Positions 51,439 to 60,172 of a DNA stretch of 64,000 nt are shown in pieces. The notes beneath the pieces were generated by a model. The model was not told the origin of the DNA. It was given only the letters and a program-made list of their open reading frames with translations, and did no database searches. Source of the DNA: Pseudarthrobacter sp. SSS035 (GTDB lineage: Bacteria; Actinomycetota; Actinomycetes; Actinomycetales; Micrococcaceae). The stretch spans positions 3,596,001-3,660,000 of the forward strand of contig NZ_CP096882.1 of the NCBI RefSeq assembly GCF_023273875.1. The letters run 5' to 3'. The translations under genes were made by a program, and so were the position numbers. The stretch's first letter is position 1; every line of letters begins with the position of its first letter.

Positions 51439-52845
51439 ATGTCGATCGAGTTCTCCAAGAAGCTGACCGTGCACGAAACGCCGATCCCCGGCGTTGTCCT
51501 CTACGATTTGCCGGTCCATGGTGATAACCGTGGCTGGTTCAAGGAAAACTGGCAGCGGGAAAAGATGCTGGGGATCGGGCTGCCTGATTTCAAGCCGGTG
51601 CAGAACAACATTTCGTTCAACGAAAAGGCCGGCACGACCCGCGGCATCCACGCTGAACCGTGGGATAAGTTCATCTCGGTCGCCACGGGCAGGATCTTCG
51701 GTGCCTGGGTGGACCTGCGCGAAGGACCGTCGTTCGGTGCCGTCTTCACTGCCGAACTGGACCCGAGCCGGGCCATTTTCGTTCCCCGGGGTGTGGGCAA
51801 TGCCTTCCAGACGCTGGAGGACAACACGGCCTACACGTATCTGGTCAACGATCACTGGTCCGCGGATGCGCAGGGCCAGTACACGTTTCTGAACCTCGCG
51901 GACGAGACCGCCGCCATCGTCTGGCCGGTCCCGCTGGCGGACGCTGAGCTGTCCGATAAGGACAAGGCGCACCCGCGCCTCGCGGACGTCGTGCCGATGC
52001 CGGCGAAGAAGATCCTTGTGGTCGGTGCCGACGGACAGCTGGGCAAGGCGCTGCGGGAACTGTACGACGGCGACGCGAGTGTCGAGTTCGCCGGGCGGGC
52101 CGGGTTCGATCTGTCCAGTGAAGCTGCCTTCGCGGAGCGGAACTGGAGGAACTACTCGACGGTCATCAACGCCGCCGCCTACACCGCCGTCGACACCGCG
52201 GAAACCGCGGAGGGCCGCACTGCTGCATGGGCCGTCAACGTCAGCGCTGTGGCGCGGCTGGCCCGGGCCGCCGTCGAACATGACTTCACCCTGGTGCACG
52301 TTTCCTCGGACTACGTCTTCGACGGCGTCCGCGAGGGCCACGACGAGGCTGAACCGTTCACCCCGCTGGGTGTCTACGGTCAGACCAAAGCAGCTGGCGA
52401 CGCAGTCGTCAGCGTCGTTCCCCGCCACTACATCGCGCGGACCAGCTGGGTCATCGGCGAAGGCAACAACTTCGTCCGCACCATGGCGTCCCTCGCCGGC
52501 CGCGGCATCGAACCTTCCGTGGTCAACGACCAGATCGGCCGGCTCAGCTTCACCGAGGATATCGCGGCGGGGATCCAGCACCTGTTGGCGTCCGGCGCCG
52601 CCTACGGCACCTATAACCTGAGCAACGACGGCGAACCGCAGTCATGGGCGGACATCGCCGCCGACGTATACGAGCTCTCAGGGCACACCCGGACCGCCGT
52701 CACCGGCGTCAGCACCGAAGAATACTTCAAAGGCAAGGACGCAGCGCCGCGGCCGCTGAACAGTGTGCTGGACCTGGCGAAAATTCAGTCCACAGGCTTC
52801 CATCCGGCCAGTGTCGCCAGTAGGCTGAAGGACTACTTGAGCTAG
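51439..52845 (+). CDS. rmlCD: Fused RmlC epimerase - RmlD reductase
   Basis: This 468-residue fusion carries the last two steps to dTDP-L-rhamnose. The N-terminal part (about residues 1-185) is an RmlC cupin (VHGDNRGWFKENWQ, RGIHAEPWDKF, IFVPRGVGNAFQ). The C-terminal part (about 190-468) is RmlD (KILVVGADGQLGKAL, NAAAYTAVDTAE, VHVSSDYVFDG, GVYGQTKAAGD with Tyr-x3-Lys). The cupin is divergent, with HAEPWDK in place of the usual HxQ-type run after RG, so its epimerase activity is likely but not certain. The ATG at 51439 is 4 nt after rmlB. Confidence 0.93.
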   Translation: MSIEFSKKLTVHETPIPGVVLYDLPVHGDNRGWFKENWQREKMLGIGLPDFKPVQNNISFNEKAGTTRGIHAEPWDKFISVATGRIFGAWVDLREGPSFGAVFTAELDPSRAIFVPRGVGNAFQTLEDNTAYTYLVNDHWSADAQGQYTFLNLADETAAIVWPVPLADAELSDKDKAHPRLADVVPMPAKKILVVGADGQLGKALRELYDGDASVEFAGRAGFDLSSEAAFAERNWRNYSTVINAAAYTAVDTAETAEGRTAAWAVNVSAVARLARAAVEHDFTLVHVSSDYVFDGVREGHDEAEPFTPLGVYGQTKAAGDAVVSVVPRHYIARTSWVIGEGNNFVRTMASLAGRGIEPSVVNDQIGRLSFTEDIAAGIQHLLASGAAYGTYNLSNDGEPQSWADIAADVYELSGHTRTAVTGVSTEEYFKGKDAAPRPLNSVLDLAKIQSTGFHPASVASRLKDYLS

Positions 52846-52964
52846 CCAAAGGGGCCGGCGCGGACTGGACCGGGCATGAATTGCCGGACTCAAGGCCTTC
52901 GCGGCGGCATCGGGCTCCGGTGCCGCTAACAAGCCGGAGTCGTGCCATATGCAACAATTGATCT

Positions 52965-53630
52965 GTGAGTCGCACCTGGATCGTAATCCCCATGTACAAC
53001 GAGGCTACTGTCGTAGGTTCGGTCATCGATGGGCTGCGGAAGCAGTTCCCCTACGTCGTTTGCGTTGATGACGGCAGCACGGATGGATCACAGGAGAAGG
53101 CGCGGGCGGCCGGCGCAGTTGTTGTTCAGCACCCCATCAACCTGGGCCAGGGTGCCGCCCTGCAGACCGGCATCGAGTTCGCCCTGCAGGATCCGGAACT
53201 GGAGTGCATCGTAACGTTTGACGCGGACGGCCAGCACCGGGTTGACGACGCCATGGCCATGGCGGCGCGGGTGAAATCGGGGGAGGCAGAAATCATCCTC
53301 GGCTCGCGCTTTCTGGACGACCGTACAAAGCTCTCGCCCGCGAAACGGCTCGTTCTCAAGACGGCGGCCATTCAGTCCAGGCTGGCCACCGGTATGAATC
53401 TGACCGACGCACACAACGGGCTGCGCGCCTTCAACCCCCGGGTCGCCTCCAACATCCACCTGACCCAGAACCGGATGGCACATGCCTCCGAGTTGGTGAA
53501 CCAGCTGGCCAAGCTCAAACCGAAATATGCTGAGCACCCCGTAGAGATCATATACACGGACTATTCCAAATCCAAGGGACAGTCCCTGCTGAACTCGGTC
53601 AATATCGTGGCCGAACTGTTCTTCAAATAG
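52965..53630 (+). CDS. GT2 glycosyltransferase, polyprenyl-phosphate mannosyl/glucosyltransferase-like
   Basis: This 221-residue GT-A enzyme of the DPM1/GtrB kind has VIPMYNEATVVGSVIDGLRK, VCVDDGSTDGSQEKA and the metal site FDADGQHRVDDA. It has no C-terminal membrane domain. It probably loads a sugar on undecaprenyl phosphate. The DUF2304 membrane protein follows after 32 nt, a recurring pair. The start is a GTG without a clear ribosome site. Confidence 0.88.
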   Translation: MSRTWIVIPMYNEATVVGSVIDGLRKQFPYVVCVDDGSTDGSQEKARAAGAVVVQHPINLGQGAALQTGIEFALQDPELECIVTFDADGQHRVDDAMAMAARVKSGEAEIILGSRFLDDRTKLSPAKRLVLKTAAIQSRLATGMNLTDAHNGLRAFNPRVASNIHLTQNRMAHASELVNQLAKLKPKYAEHPVEIIYTDYSKSKGQSLLNSVNIVAELFFK

Positions 53631-53662
53631 CCCCCAGTTCTTCAACAAGCCAAGGTGTCGGA

Positions 53663-54010
53663 TTGCTAATCATTGTCCAAATTGTCCTCGTCTCCGCCGT
53701 CATGGTGGTCTCGCTCGCCCTGATGCGCGGCGGTTCCAACGCCCGGCACCTGGCCGTACGCCGCATCCTGCTGATGTCCTTCGCAGTCGTCGCGGCGCTG
53801 TCGGTGTTCTTTCCCGAAGCCCTCACCCGGGTCGCTGGCTTCCTTGGCATCGGACGAGGAACCGACCTGGTGCTCTACGGCGCGGTAGTTTCCCTGTTCG
53901 TTTTCATGGCTACGACCTACCAGCGCTTCCGCCACGCTGAAAACGCCCTCACGAAGCTCTCGCGGCGCATCGCGATCGATGAAGCCGAGAAACCCGGGCA
54001 GCTGAGCTAG
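53663..54010 (+). CDS. DUF2304 small membrane protein
   Basis: This 115-residue protein has three membrane helices (about residues 2-20, 34-52, 68-87) and a basic cytoplasmic tail, matching DUF2304. Such proteins usually accompany GT2 enzymes of this type, perhaps as a membrane partner. The TTG start is preceded by AAGGTG. A 223-bp gap follows before the acyltransferase gene, without a recognisable terminator. Confidence 0.83.
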   Translation: MLIIVQIVLVSAVMVVSLALMRGGSNARHLAVRRILLMSFAVVAALSVFFPEALTRVAGFLGIGRGTDLVLYGAVVSLFVFMATTYQRFRHAENALTKLSRRIAIDEAEKPGQLS

Positions 54011-54233
54011 CACCCAAGGGACTGCGTTGATTCCTCCAGCTTGCCTTCGTCATGGAGGCAAATGGGCGAAGCTCCCTGGAAACGCAAAGCCCTTGGCGAC
54101 GATTATTGGAACTTTTGATGAAAAGATTTGGCCTCACAATGAATACGGCAATCCGACTGACATTATCTTGGCGTTGCCGCGAGACTAACTTTGGTCTTGG
54201 CTGGACATTGGCTGCGCCTCGGGGGCACGCCGC

Positions 54234-56432
54234 ATGAGCGGCATCGCCAGTGTCGTCTTTCCAACGCAAACCACGCAGGCTGCTCCTCCCTCAAAGAAGG
54301 CCACCGCTAAAGGCCGGAGACTGGACATCGAGGGCCTGCGGGCTATCGCAGTCGGCGTGGTGATTATGGATCACTTGATCCATTGGCCCACGGGCGGGTT
54401 CATTGGTGTGGATATCTTCTTCGTCATCTCCGGGTATTTGATTTCTGGCATTTTGATTCGGGAGGTGCAGAGCAAGGGCAAGGTTGATTTCCGGGGCTTC
54501 TATATACGACGCGCCAAACGGATACTGCCAGCCGCAGCTGTAGTTCTCTCCATGACAGTTACCGCGTCATATGTTCTGTTTTATTCGGGACAGGCCGCTG
54601 CCATCGCGGCAGATGCGTTCTGGGCGCTGCTGTTTTCTGCGAACTGGCGCTTCGCGCTACTGGGCACGGATTACATGCAAGCTGGTGCATCCGTCTCCCC
54701 GCTTCAGCACTTCTGGTCGTTGGCTGTGGAAGAGCAGTTCTACGTTTTCTGGCCGTGGGTGCTCATGGCAGCTCTTGGTCTGGCACTAAGACTCGGAATG
54801 AACGCACGGGGAAAGCGGCTCCTACTGTTGGCCGCGATCGTTCTCGTCGCCGTCCTTTCCTTCGCATTTGGCATGTACGAGACTGCGAGCCACCCGACAG
54901 TGGCGTACTTCTCGACATTCGCGCGGGCCTGGGAACTGGCGGTCGGAGCGGCCCTGGCTGCTGGGGCCGCATACTTCAGGAACCTCACTCAATGGTTACG
55001 AGCCGTTTTGCTGTACGCCGGCCTCGCTGGCATCGGAATCTCCCTTTTCGTGATCGGCCCCGGGACACCCTTTCCGGCTCCATACGCAACTCTTCCTGTC
55101 GTTTCGACGATGCTGATACTTGTCGCGGGGGAGCAGGCACCGGATAGGCATAACCGCACTGCATGGGTCCTGACCAACCCGGTATCACAATATCTGGGGA
55201 AGATCTCGTATTCGCTGTACTTGTGGCACTTCCCCGTCATTGTGCTCCTGGGGGTCATACTGCCTGCCGGCTCGAAACGGCACCTGCTGTTGTCCATCGT
55301 GATCTTCTGCGTCCTTGCGGCGCTGTCCTTCAAGTACGTAGAGGACCCTCTACGTCGGATCAAACTCTCCAAAGCAGTATCGAGTCCCACCCGGTGGGGT
55401 GATTTCCGCCAGCCGCAAGGCCGCCGAAATTCTTTGCTAGTCCTCGCGCTGCTGAGCTGCTTTGTGATAGTTCCGCCAGCAGTCGCTTTTGCGGTACTCA
55501 GCCCCGCCAAGACCCTCTCGAACGCGGCCTCAGCGTCAGGTGGGGACCGCGACGAAAGTGTCGACGACAGGCACGAATCGCTCCAGACGGCGCTTCGCGC
55601 CGATGCGTGGCCGGAGCTTCGCCCCAATGCTGCAGAAATGGGACCGGATGGCGCTAACGCCAAGCCTTCGGAGTGGATCAAGGACGGGTGCCTTGGCGGA
55701 ACAATCGTCCCACAGCGACGCTTGGACGATGTAATAGAGAATGCAAAGAGCTGTGTCTACGGCAACGCTATGGCCAAGAACTCGATGGTTATTTACGGCG
55801 ACTCCACCACTATGAGCTTCGTGCCAGGCATCCGAGCTGCGCTGCAGCGCGAGGATTGGGTCGTCTACGTCTATACAGTTGGGGGTTGCACGCCTACCAT
55901 CGTCAACACGGCCGGCGTGGATGGGTCCACAGAGGAGTGCAAACGCTTCAAGAACTGGGTTCAGGACGAGATCAGCAGCAAAACGCCGACGATGGTCGTC
56001 TCGTCATTTTTGCGAAATGATGCTCAGCTGGCGAACAAAAAGACCGGCACGGAAGCTGACGCGGAGTGGCACCGAGAGGTGGCCGACACCGCGAACTTCA
56101 TGGTTCACCACACGTCCAAATACGTAATGCTTGAGGCGCCGCCCTCAGCGCGCGTCGAGCCTAGCCAGTGCATTACCCGCTTCAGTAAGCCTTCGGATTG
56201 CATCACCACCCTTTCCGCCGACTATTCGCGCCAAACAGAAGTCCTGCGGTCGGCGACGGCATCTGCCGGAGAAAAGGCACTGTTCGTTCCGATATCGGGC
56301 TTGTTCTGCGTAGAAGGTAAGTGCCCGGCATTCATCGGATCCGTTGGAACGTACGCTGACGTGAATCACATTAGCGAGCCGGCTTCGACTCACCTGGCGC
56401 CATTTTTGCGTCTTTTCCTGAGGCTTGACTAG
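54234..56432 (+). CDS. OafA/YrhL-type acyltransferase with C-terminal SGNH domain
   Basis: This 732-residue protein has an N-terminal acyltransferase-3 membrane domain (about residues 25-400; start RRLDIEGLRAIAVGVVIMDH, then GGFIGVDIFFVISGYLISGI). Its extracytoplasmic C-terminal SGNH domain has GDSTTMSF as the nucleophile motif (about 520) and ADVNH (Asp-x-x-His) near residue 710. Such enzymes pass acetyl groups across the membrane to O-acylate surface sugars or peptidoglycan. Codon use is less GC-rich than in housekeeping genes. IS110 remains lie directly downstream. Confidence 0.93.
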   Translation: MSGIASVVFPTQTTQAAPPSKKATAKGRRLDIEGLRAIAVGVVIMDHLIHWPTGGFIGVDIFFVISGYLISGILIREVQSKGKVDFRGFYIRRAKRILPAAAVVLSMTVTASYVLFYSGQAAAIAADAFWALLFSANWRFALLGTDYMQAGASVSPLQHFWSLAVEEQFYVFWPWVLMAALGLALRLGMNARGKRLLLLAAIVLVAVLSFAFGMYETASHPTVAYFSTFARAWELAVGAALAAGAAYFRNLTQWLRAVLLYAGLAGIGISLFVIGPGTPFPAPYATLPVVSTMLILVAGEQAPDRHNRTAWVLTNPVSQYLGKISYSLYLWHFPVIVLLGVILPAGSKRHLLLSIVIFCVLAALSFKYVEDPLRRIKLSKAVSSPTRWGDFRQPQGRRNSLLVLALLSCFVIVPPAVAFAVLSPAKTLSNAASASGGDRDESVDDRHESLQTALRADAWPELRPNAAEMGPDGANAKPSEWIKDGCLGGTIVPQRRLDDVIENAKSCVYGNAMAKNSMVIYGDSTTMSFVPGIRAALQREDWVVYVYTVGGCTPTIVNTAGVDGSTEECKRFKNWVQDEISSKTPTMVVSSFLRNDAQLANKKTGTEADAEWHREVADTANFMVHHTSKYVMLEAPPSARVEPSQCITRFSKPSDCITTLSADYSRQTEVLRSATASAGEKALFVPISGLFCVEGKCPAFIGSVGTYADVNHISEPASTHLAPFLRLFLRLD

Positions 56433-57893
56433 ATGATTAAATTCTCTTAGACCCAGTGGGTGCAGGCAATCGAGCGTTAGGGAGTGCATCGATCAGCGAC
56501 TTGTGCCCGAATACAGGCGTTGGGGTACGCAGCCGGTAAGGAACGAGCGTGTAGATGTCCTAATGGTCCAACCATCGTGTCCCGCGATTCGCGGATGTCC
56601 GCGGGCATCCGGGCGAGCTGGGTTGGCACGATGGGCATAGCGTTGGTTCCGACCACGGTCACTGTTTGCTGGTCCAGAGCGACGATGATCTCGCCGTCAA
56701 AGGCGTTCACCTATCCTTGGGCGCGAGCTTTGTCAGCCGGTTCCCGATCCGACGCCGGCCGGCTTGCAGGAGGGATTCGGGGATCGGCCAGGTCACACAC
56801 ACGGCAGCAGATCCAGCACAGCCGGATGGTCCAGGCGCGGGCCAAGGACCCGCTCCAGTGCCGGGTGGATCTGGGTCAGTAGGCCTCGGGTCCGGTTCGA
56901 CGTCGCAGTGACGTGTTTGGCCAGGTCGTTGTCGAAGCCGCAGAGCACGGTCGGTTCAGCGAGTTGTTCGTCAGCGATGTGGATGGATCGCAGCGTGTGC
57001 GGCATGGCCCGGCGCGTTCGGCGATGATGGACGCGTCCTGGACATCGATTTTCGCTTCGCAAGGGTGCAGGTCCGCGATTCGGCGCATCGCCAGACCGGG
57101 CAGGTATCCGACGTGACACCGGCAGCTTAGGCGACCGCGACGGGGGGTGTACCGATGGTGGCTGGCTGGTCAACCACGAGCAGGATGGTGCCGTGCTTAT
57201 TCAAAGAGTCAAAGATCTCGCGCAGCCTGAGCTCGACGTTGGGCAAGGCATTTGTTGAAAGCTTCTTCTCTGCCCGGTCCACGGCACGGCGTCGTGCTCG
57301 CTTTGCCAACGTCCAGGCCGATGCAGAGATCAGTGATTTCGTGATTTCCGATCACCTGTACCTCCCAGTCATAGCAGCTGATACTTCTGCTGGACTGTCC
57401 GCGGTGTCAGACCCCGGCATCCACGTTACACGCGACGATCCTAAACTGTCCCGCCTCCATTAGCCGCCTCTCGGGCCACTACCGGACCCCGGTGACAACG
57501 CCCCGGGTCATGAACGACTGGGGTCGTCAATCATGCCGGGGCCAGCAGGCCAGCAGACCCCTCATCCTGCAACAGAACTGGGGCTTCGAAAAAGGTAACG
57601 GGCAGTCCCCGCCGACAGTCCCGTGGCACACGAAATCCGGGAGGACATTGTACATGCGCAGGATGTCTTGTGGTCAGGAGTGTCAAGTTCGGCGTCCGGA
57701 TACAGGGCTTACTCTTGCTGCTCGACTTTGAAAGCCTCCGCGCTGCCGTGGACACTCCGCAACGACTCATTTGGCGACGGTTACCGGGGGCAGGTGTCTC
57801 GGGAGGCTTGGCAAGAGCCGAGGTCCTTGGACTCCGACAACAGGTCCGCCCCCATCGGGGACCATTTGGTCAAGAAGTGAAGCTGAAGAGTGA
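56433..57893. mobile_element. Gene-free region holding the IS110 remnant
   Basis: The stretch between the acyltransferase and the epimerase genes contains the IS110 remnant (56550-57355). The other about 650 bp show only short open frames on both strands with no family resemblance. No inverted repeats or target duplications were found. It looks like an old insertion scar. Confidence 0.5.
56550..57355 (-). pseudogene. Decayed IS110-family transposase
   Basis: Fragments of one IS110 transposase can be read in shifted frames. From GTG 57355 (behind GGGAGGTACAG) comes IGLDVGKA. A frameshift leads to NALPNVELRLREIFDSL and VVDQPATIG. Then MRRIADLHPCEAKIDVQDAS, and, in another frame, MPHTLRS and RGLLTQIHPALERVLGPRLD. 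Another shift gives PESLLQAGRRRIGNRLTKLA, and after a stop ALDQQTVTVVGT. The C-terminal transposase_20 region with its PGIG motif is missing. At least three frameshifts and a stop make it non-functional. IS110 elements lack terminal inverted repeats, so exact ends are unknown. Confidence 0.82.
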
Positions 57894-57940
57894 CACCCCC
57901 AAAGACCCTTGTAATTCTAGAAGCAAGGTCCTTGGGGGTG
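57894..57940 (-). terminator. Terminator of the minus-strand epimerase operon
   Basis: A long stem is formed by 57894-57911 (CACCCCCAAAGACCCTTG) and 57924-57940 (CAAGGTCCTTGGGGGTG), with a one-base bulge and a 12-nt loop. It lies just past the epimerase stop on the minus strand. Confidence 0.75.
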
Positions 57941-57951
57941 GGGCTCTACGG

Positions 57952-59061
57952 CTAAAGCTCAGCCTCTGCTGGTAGGCGCCCGTCGATCCATTCAGCCAGA
58001 CGTGCAATGCCGGCCTCCAGGTCGTAGCGGGGTTCCCACGGCAGCGCGGCCTTGGCCGGCTCCACATCAGCCCACGCATGCCGGACGTCGCCCTGGCGGA
58101 ACTGGCCCGTGACGTGCGGCTCCGGTGCGCCGTAGTGGCGGCTGATGATCTCAGCGGCCGTGCGGATGGTCTGGAATTCACCCGAGCCGATATCGAGGGC
58201 ACCATCATGTGCCTCGTCAGCGACAGCGGCTGCAACCACAGCTGCGGCGACGTCGTCGATCAGCACGAAGTCGCGGCGCACCTCGCCGTCCTCGTAAAGC
58301 GGGATGGACTTGCCGGCTTTTGCCATCCGGCAGAAGAGGGACATGATCCCGGTGTACGGGTTGATAAGGGACTGGCCTGGACCGTAAACGTTCTGGAGGC
58401 GCAGCACGGCGGCTTCGACCCCGTACGACTTGGCCCACGACTCCAGGATGTTCTCCTGGGCGAGCTTCGTGGAGCCGTACACGCTGACCGGAGCCGGGGC
58501 AACGACCGAAGCAGACATCGCCACGGGCTGGGCCGTGGGGAAATCCCACTGTGAGCGTGACAGGATTTCGTTTGATCGCTGGCCGGGATAGAACAGGGCT
58601 CCGTCTGCGTCCGACTTCCAGGCACCTTCTCCATATACAGCGCGGCTGCTCGTCAGGACGATGCGGCGCGGCAGCTTACCGCTGCGGTTCAGGCCATCCA
58701 GCATCTGCGTGGTGCCCACCACGTTGGCGATAGCATGTCGTGTGGATTCCTCCAGCGACTGTCCGGTTCCGGTCTCGGCGGCAAGGTGAATCACGACGTC
58801 GGGCGTGACACCAGCGAGCACCTCGTCCCAGGTCTGAGCCTCAGTGATGTCACGAACTATCAGCTCGACGGCGGGATCGAGTTCCTCCGGCCGAGACTGG
58901 CTGGCGTGGATCTGCGGGTGCAGGCTGTCCACAGCTACCACTCGGTCGAACCCCGCCACCAGGGCCGGGGAAATGGCGCATCCGATAAACCCGGCGCCTC
59001 CCGTCACGAGGACAGTACCCCGTTTGGCAGTGGACGTTGTTGATGACGTTGAGGGGGTCAC
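57952..59061 (-). CDS. NAD-dependent NDP-sugar epimerase/dehydratase
   Basis: This 369-residue extended SDR enzyme has VLVTGGAGFIGCAISPALVA at the start, VVIHLAAETGTGQSLEESTR, VLTSSRAVYGEG and SVYGSTKLAQEN (Tyr-x3-Lys). It resembles UDP-glucose 4-epimerase-like and CDP/dTDP-sugar-modifying enzymes, and the exact substrate is open. The start GTG at 59061 was chosen because AAAGG lies 9 nt upstream and the residues before VTPSTSS have no resemblance. It follows the GT2 gene by 61 nt on the same strand. Confidence 0.88.
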   Translation of the reverse strand: MTPSTSSTTSTAKRGTVLVTGGAGFIGCAISPALVAGFDRVVAVDSLHPQIHASQSRPEELDPAVELIVRDITEAQTWDEVLAGVTPDVVIHLAAETGTGQSLEESTRHAIANVVGTTQMLDGLNRSGKLPRRIVLTSSRAVYGEGAWKSDADGALFYPGQRSNEILSRSQWDFPTAQPVAMSASVVAPAPVSVYGSTKLAQENILESWAKSYGVEAAVLRLQNVYGPGQSLINPYTGIMSLFCRMAKAGKSIPLYEDGEVRRDFVLIDDVAAAVVAAAVADEAHDGALDIGSGEFQTIRTAAEIISRHYGAPEPHVTGQFRQGDVRHAWADVEPAKAALPWEPRYDLEAGIARLAEWIDGRLPAEAEL

Positions 59062-59122
59062 TAGTGAGGCCTTTCTGGGGCGGACATCTGCAAGGTCCAG
59101 TTTCTCATAGGACTGGCGCGGC

Positions 59123-60010
59123 TCAGTGACCGAACGCGTGCCCGAATGCTGCTTTGACCGCTTTCGGATTGCGGGAGAGCAGGGCTCCCGGCATGAGGGT
59201 GATGGCGTGCAGGCGCGATGTCCAGCGCACACGGGCTGCCATCGCGGCCTTCTTCCAGCCCTTCGCCCGGCAAAGGTCCTCGGCAATGCGGGCGTACTCC
59301 CGGTCCCCTGCGAAACGCGTTCCGTCGGTCAGCGTCGCAGCCGAGGCACTTGCGGAGTGGCGGCGGTAGGAGAACGCCAGCGTGGGGACGTGAACCAGCG
59401 ATCCGCCCTGCAGGACGATGTCCATGACCAGCGCCAGATCCTGGACGATGGGGAGGCCGTCGCGGAAGCTGACCTTGCGGATTGCATCCGTCCGGAAGGC
59501 GAGGGAAGGCCAGTACAGCCAGTTGCCGCCCAAGAGACTGACGGCGAGGGATTCCCCGGCCAGAACGGTTGTGGCGTTGGTTTTGGGTCCGACGAACTTC
59601 CGCTTAACGGAATCGGCAAGGGACCTGACAATCCGCCCGGTTTCATCAATGACCTGGACGCCGGGCTGGATCACGGAAGCGTCCGGAAAATCGCGGTGGG
59701 CCTGCAGGACGACGTCCACGTAGTTCGGCAGGAGCACATCGTCGCAGCCGAGGATCACCATGAGGTCCTGCGTGGCCTCGGAAACACATGTGCGGTAGTT
59801 CTCCGTGATGCCCTTGTTGGATTCGTTCCGCTGGTAGGAGACCCGTTCATCATCGATCGTCGCGAAGTACTCCTTCACGGAGGGGTCGGGGTAGCAATCG
59901 TCGATGACCGTGAGTATCCAGTCCCCGTTGGTTTGTGCAAAGACGCTCGCGACTGTTTCCTTGAGCAGCGAAGGATCGCCCCAGTACGGTACAAAAATAT
60001 CGAGCGGCAT
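59123..60010 (-). CDS. GT2 family glycosyltransferase
   Basis: This 295-residue GT-A enzyme has DIFVPYWGDPSLLKETVASV at the start, TVIDDCYPD, YQRNESNKGITENYRTC and the metal site LGCDDVLLPNYVD. WPSLAFRTDAIRKVSF follows in the acceptor half. It is a cytoplasmic sugar transferase for the surface polymer, with unknown donor. GGAAA lies just before the ATG. It is divergent from the flippase gene. Confidence 0.88.
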   Translation of the reverse strand: MPLDIFVPYWGDPSLLKETVASVFAQTNGDWILTVIDDCYPDPSVKEYFATIDDERVSYQRNESNKGITENYRTCVSEATQDLMVILGCDDVLLPNYVDVVLQAHRDFPDASVIQPGVQVIDETGRIVRSLADSVKRKFVGPKTNATTVLAGESLAVSLLGGNWLYWPSLAFRTDAIRKVSFRDGLPIVQDLALVMDIVLQGGSLVHVPTLAFSYRRHSASASAATLTDGTRFAGDREYARIAEDLCRAKGWKKAAMAARVRWTSRLHAITLMPGALLSRNPKAVKAAFGHAFGH

Positions 60011-60078
60011 TTTCCAACTTCCACGGGTTGTCGTAGCTCAACTGAGCTCGTTCACGGGTGCCGGGGCGGCGGCTTCAA

Positions 60079-60109
60079 TTGAGTGCCCGTCCGTATCCGA
60101 CACTAATAT
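60079..60109 (+). promoter_or_regulatory. Promoter giving a leaderless mini-ORF and the flippase
   Basis: TTGAGT (60079-60084), a 19-nt spacer and TAATAT (60104-60109) form a promoter. The -10 lies exactly 6 nt before an ATG at 60116, so the transcript probably starts there without a leader. Confidence 0.55.
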
Positions 60110-60115
60110 GTTGCC

Positions 60116-60172
60116 ATGACCTCCCAAGTTATCCGGCCATTGACCCCCGCAGCCCCGGTTCTTAACGGATGA
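60116..60172 (+). CDS. Leaderless 18-codon reading frame coupled to the flippase
   Basis: ATG at 60116 opens an 18-codon frame (MTSQVIRPLTPAAPVLNG) whose TGA overlaps the ATG of the flippase gene (ATGA at 60169-60172). The flippase ATG lacks a ribosome site, so its translation may depend on ribosomes that start leaderless at 60116. The peptide has four prolines in 18 residues. No family is recognised. Its existence as a peptide is unproven. Confidence 0.5.
   Translation: MTSQVIRPLTPAAPVLNG

Noticed and set aside
51199..52581. Minus-strand frame of 460 codons over the rmlB/rmlCD genes
   Set aside because: It is the shadow of well-identified rhamnose genes, with Asp/Val/Arg-rich composition and no known fold.
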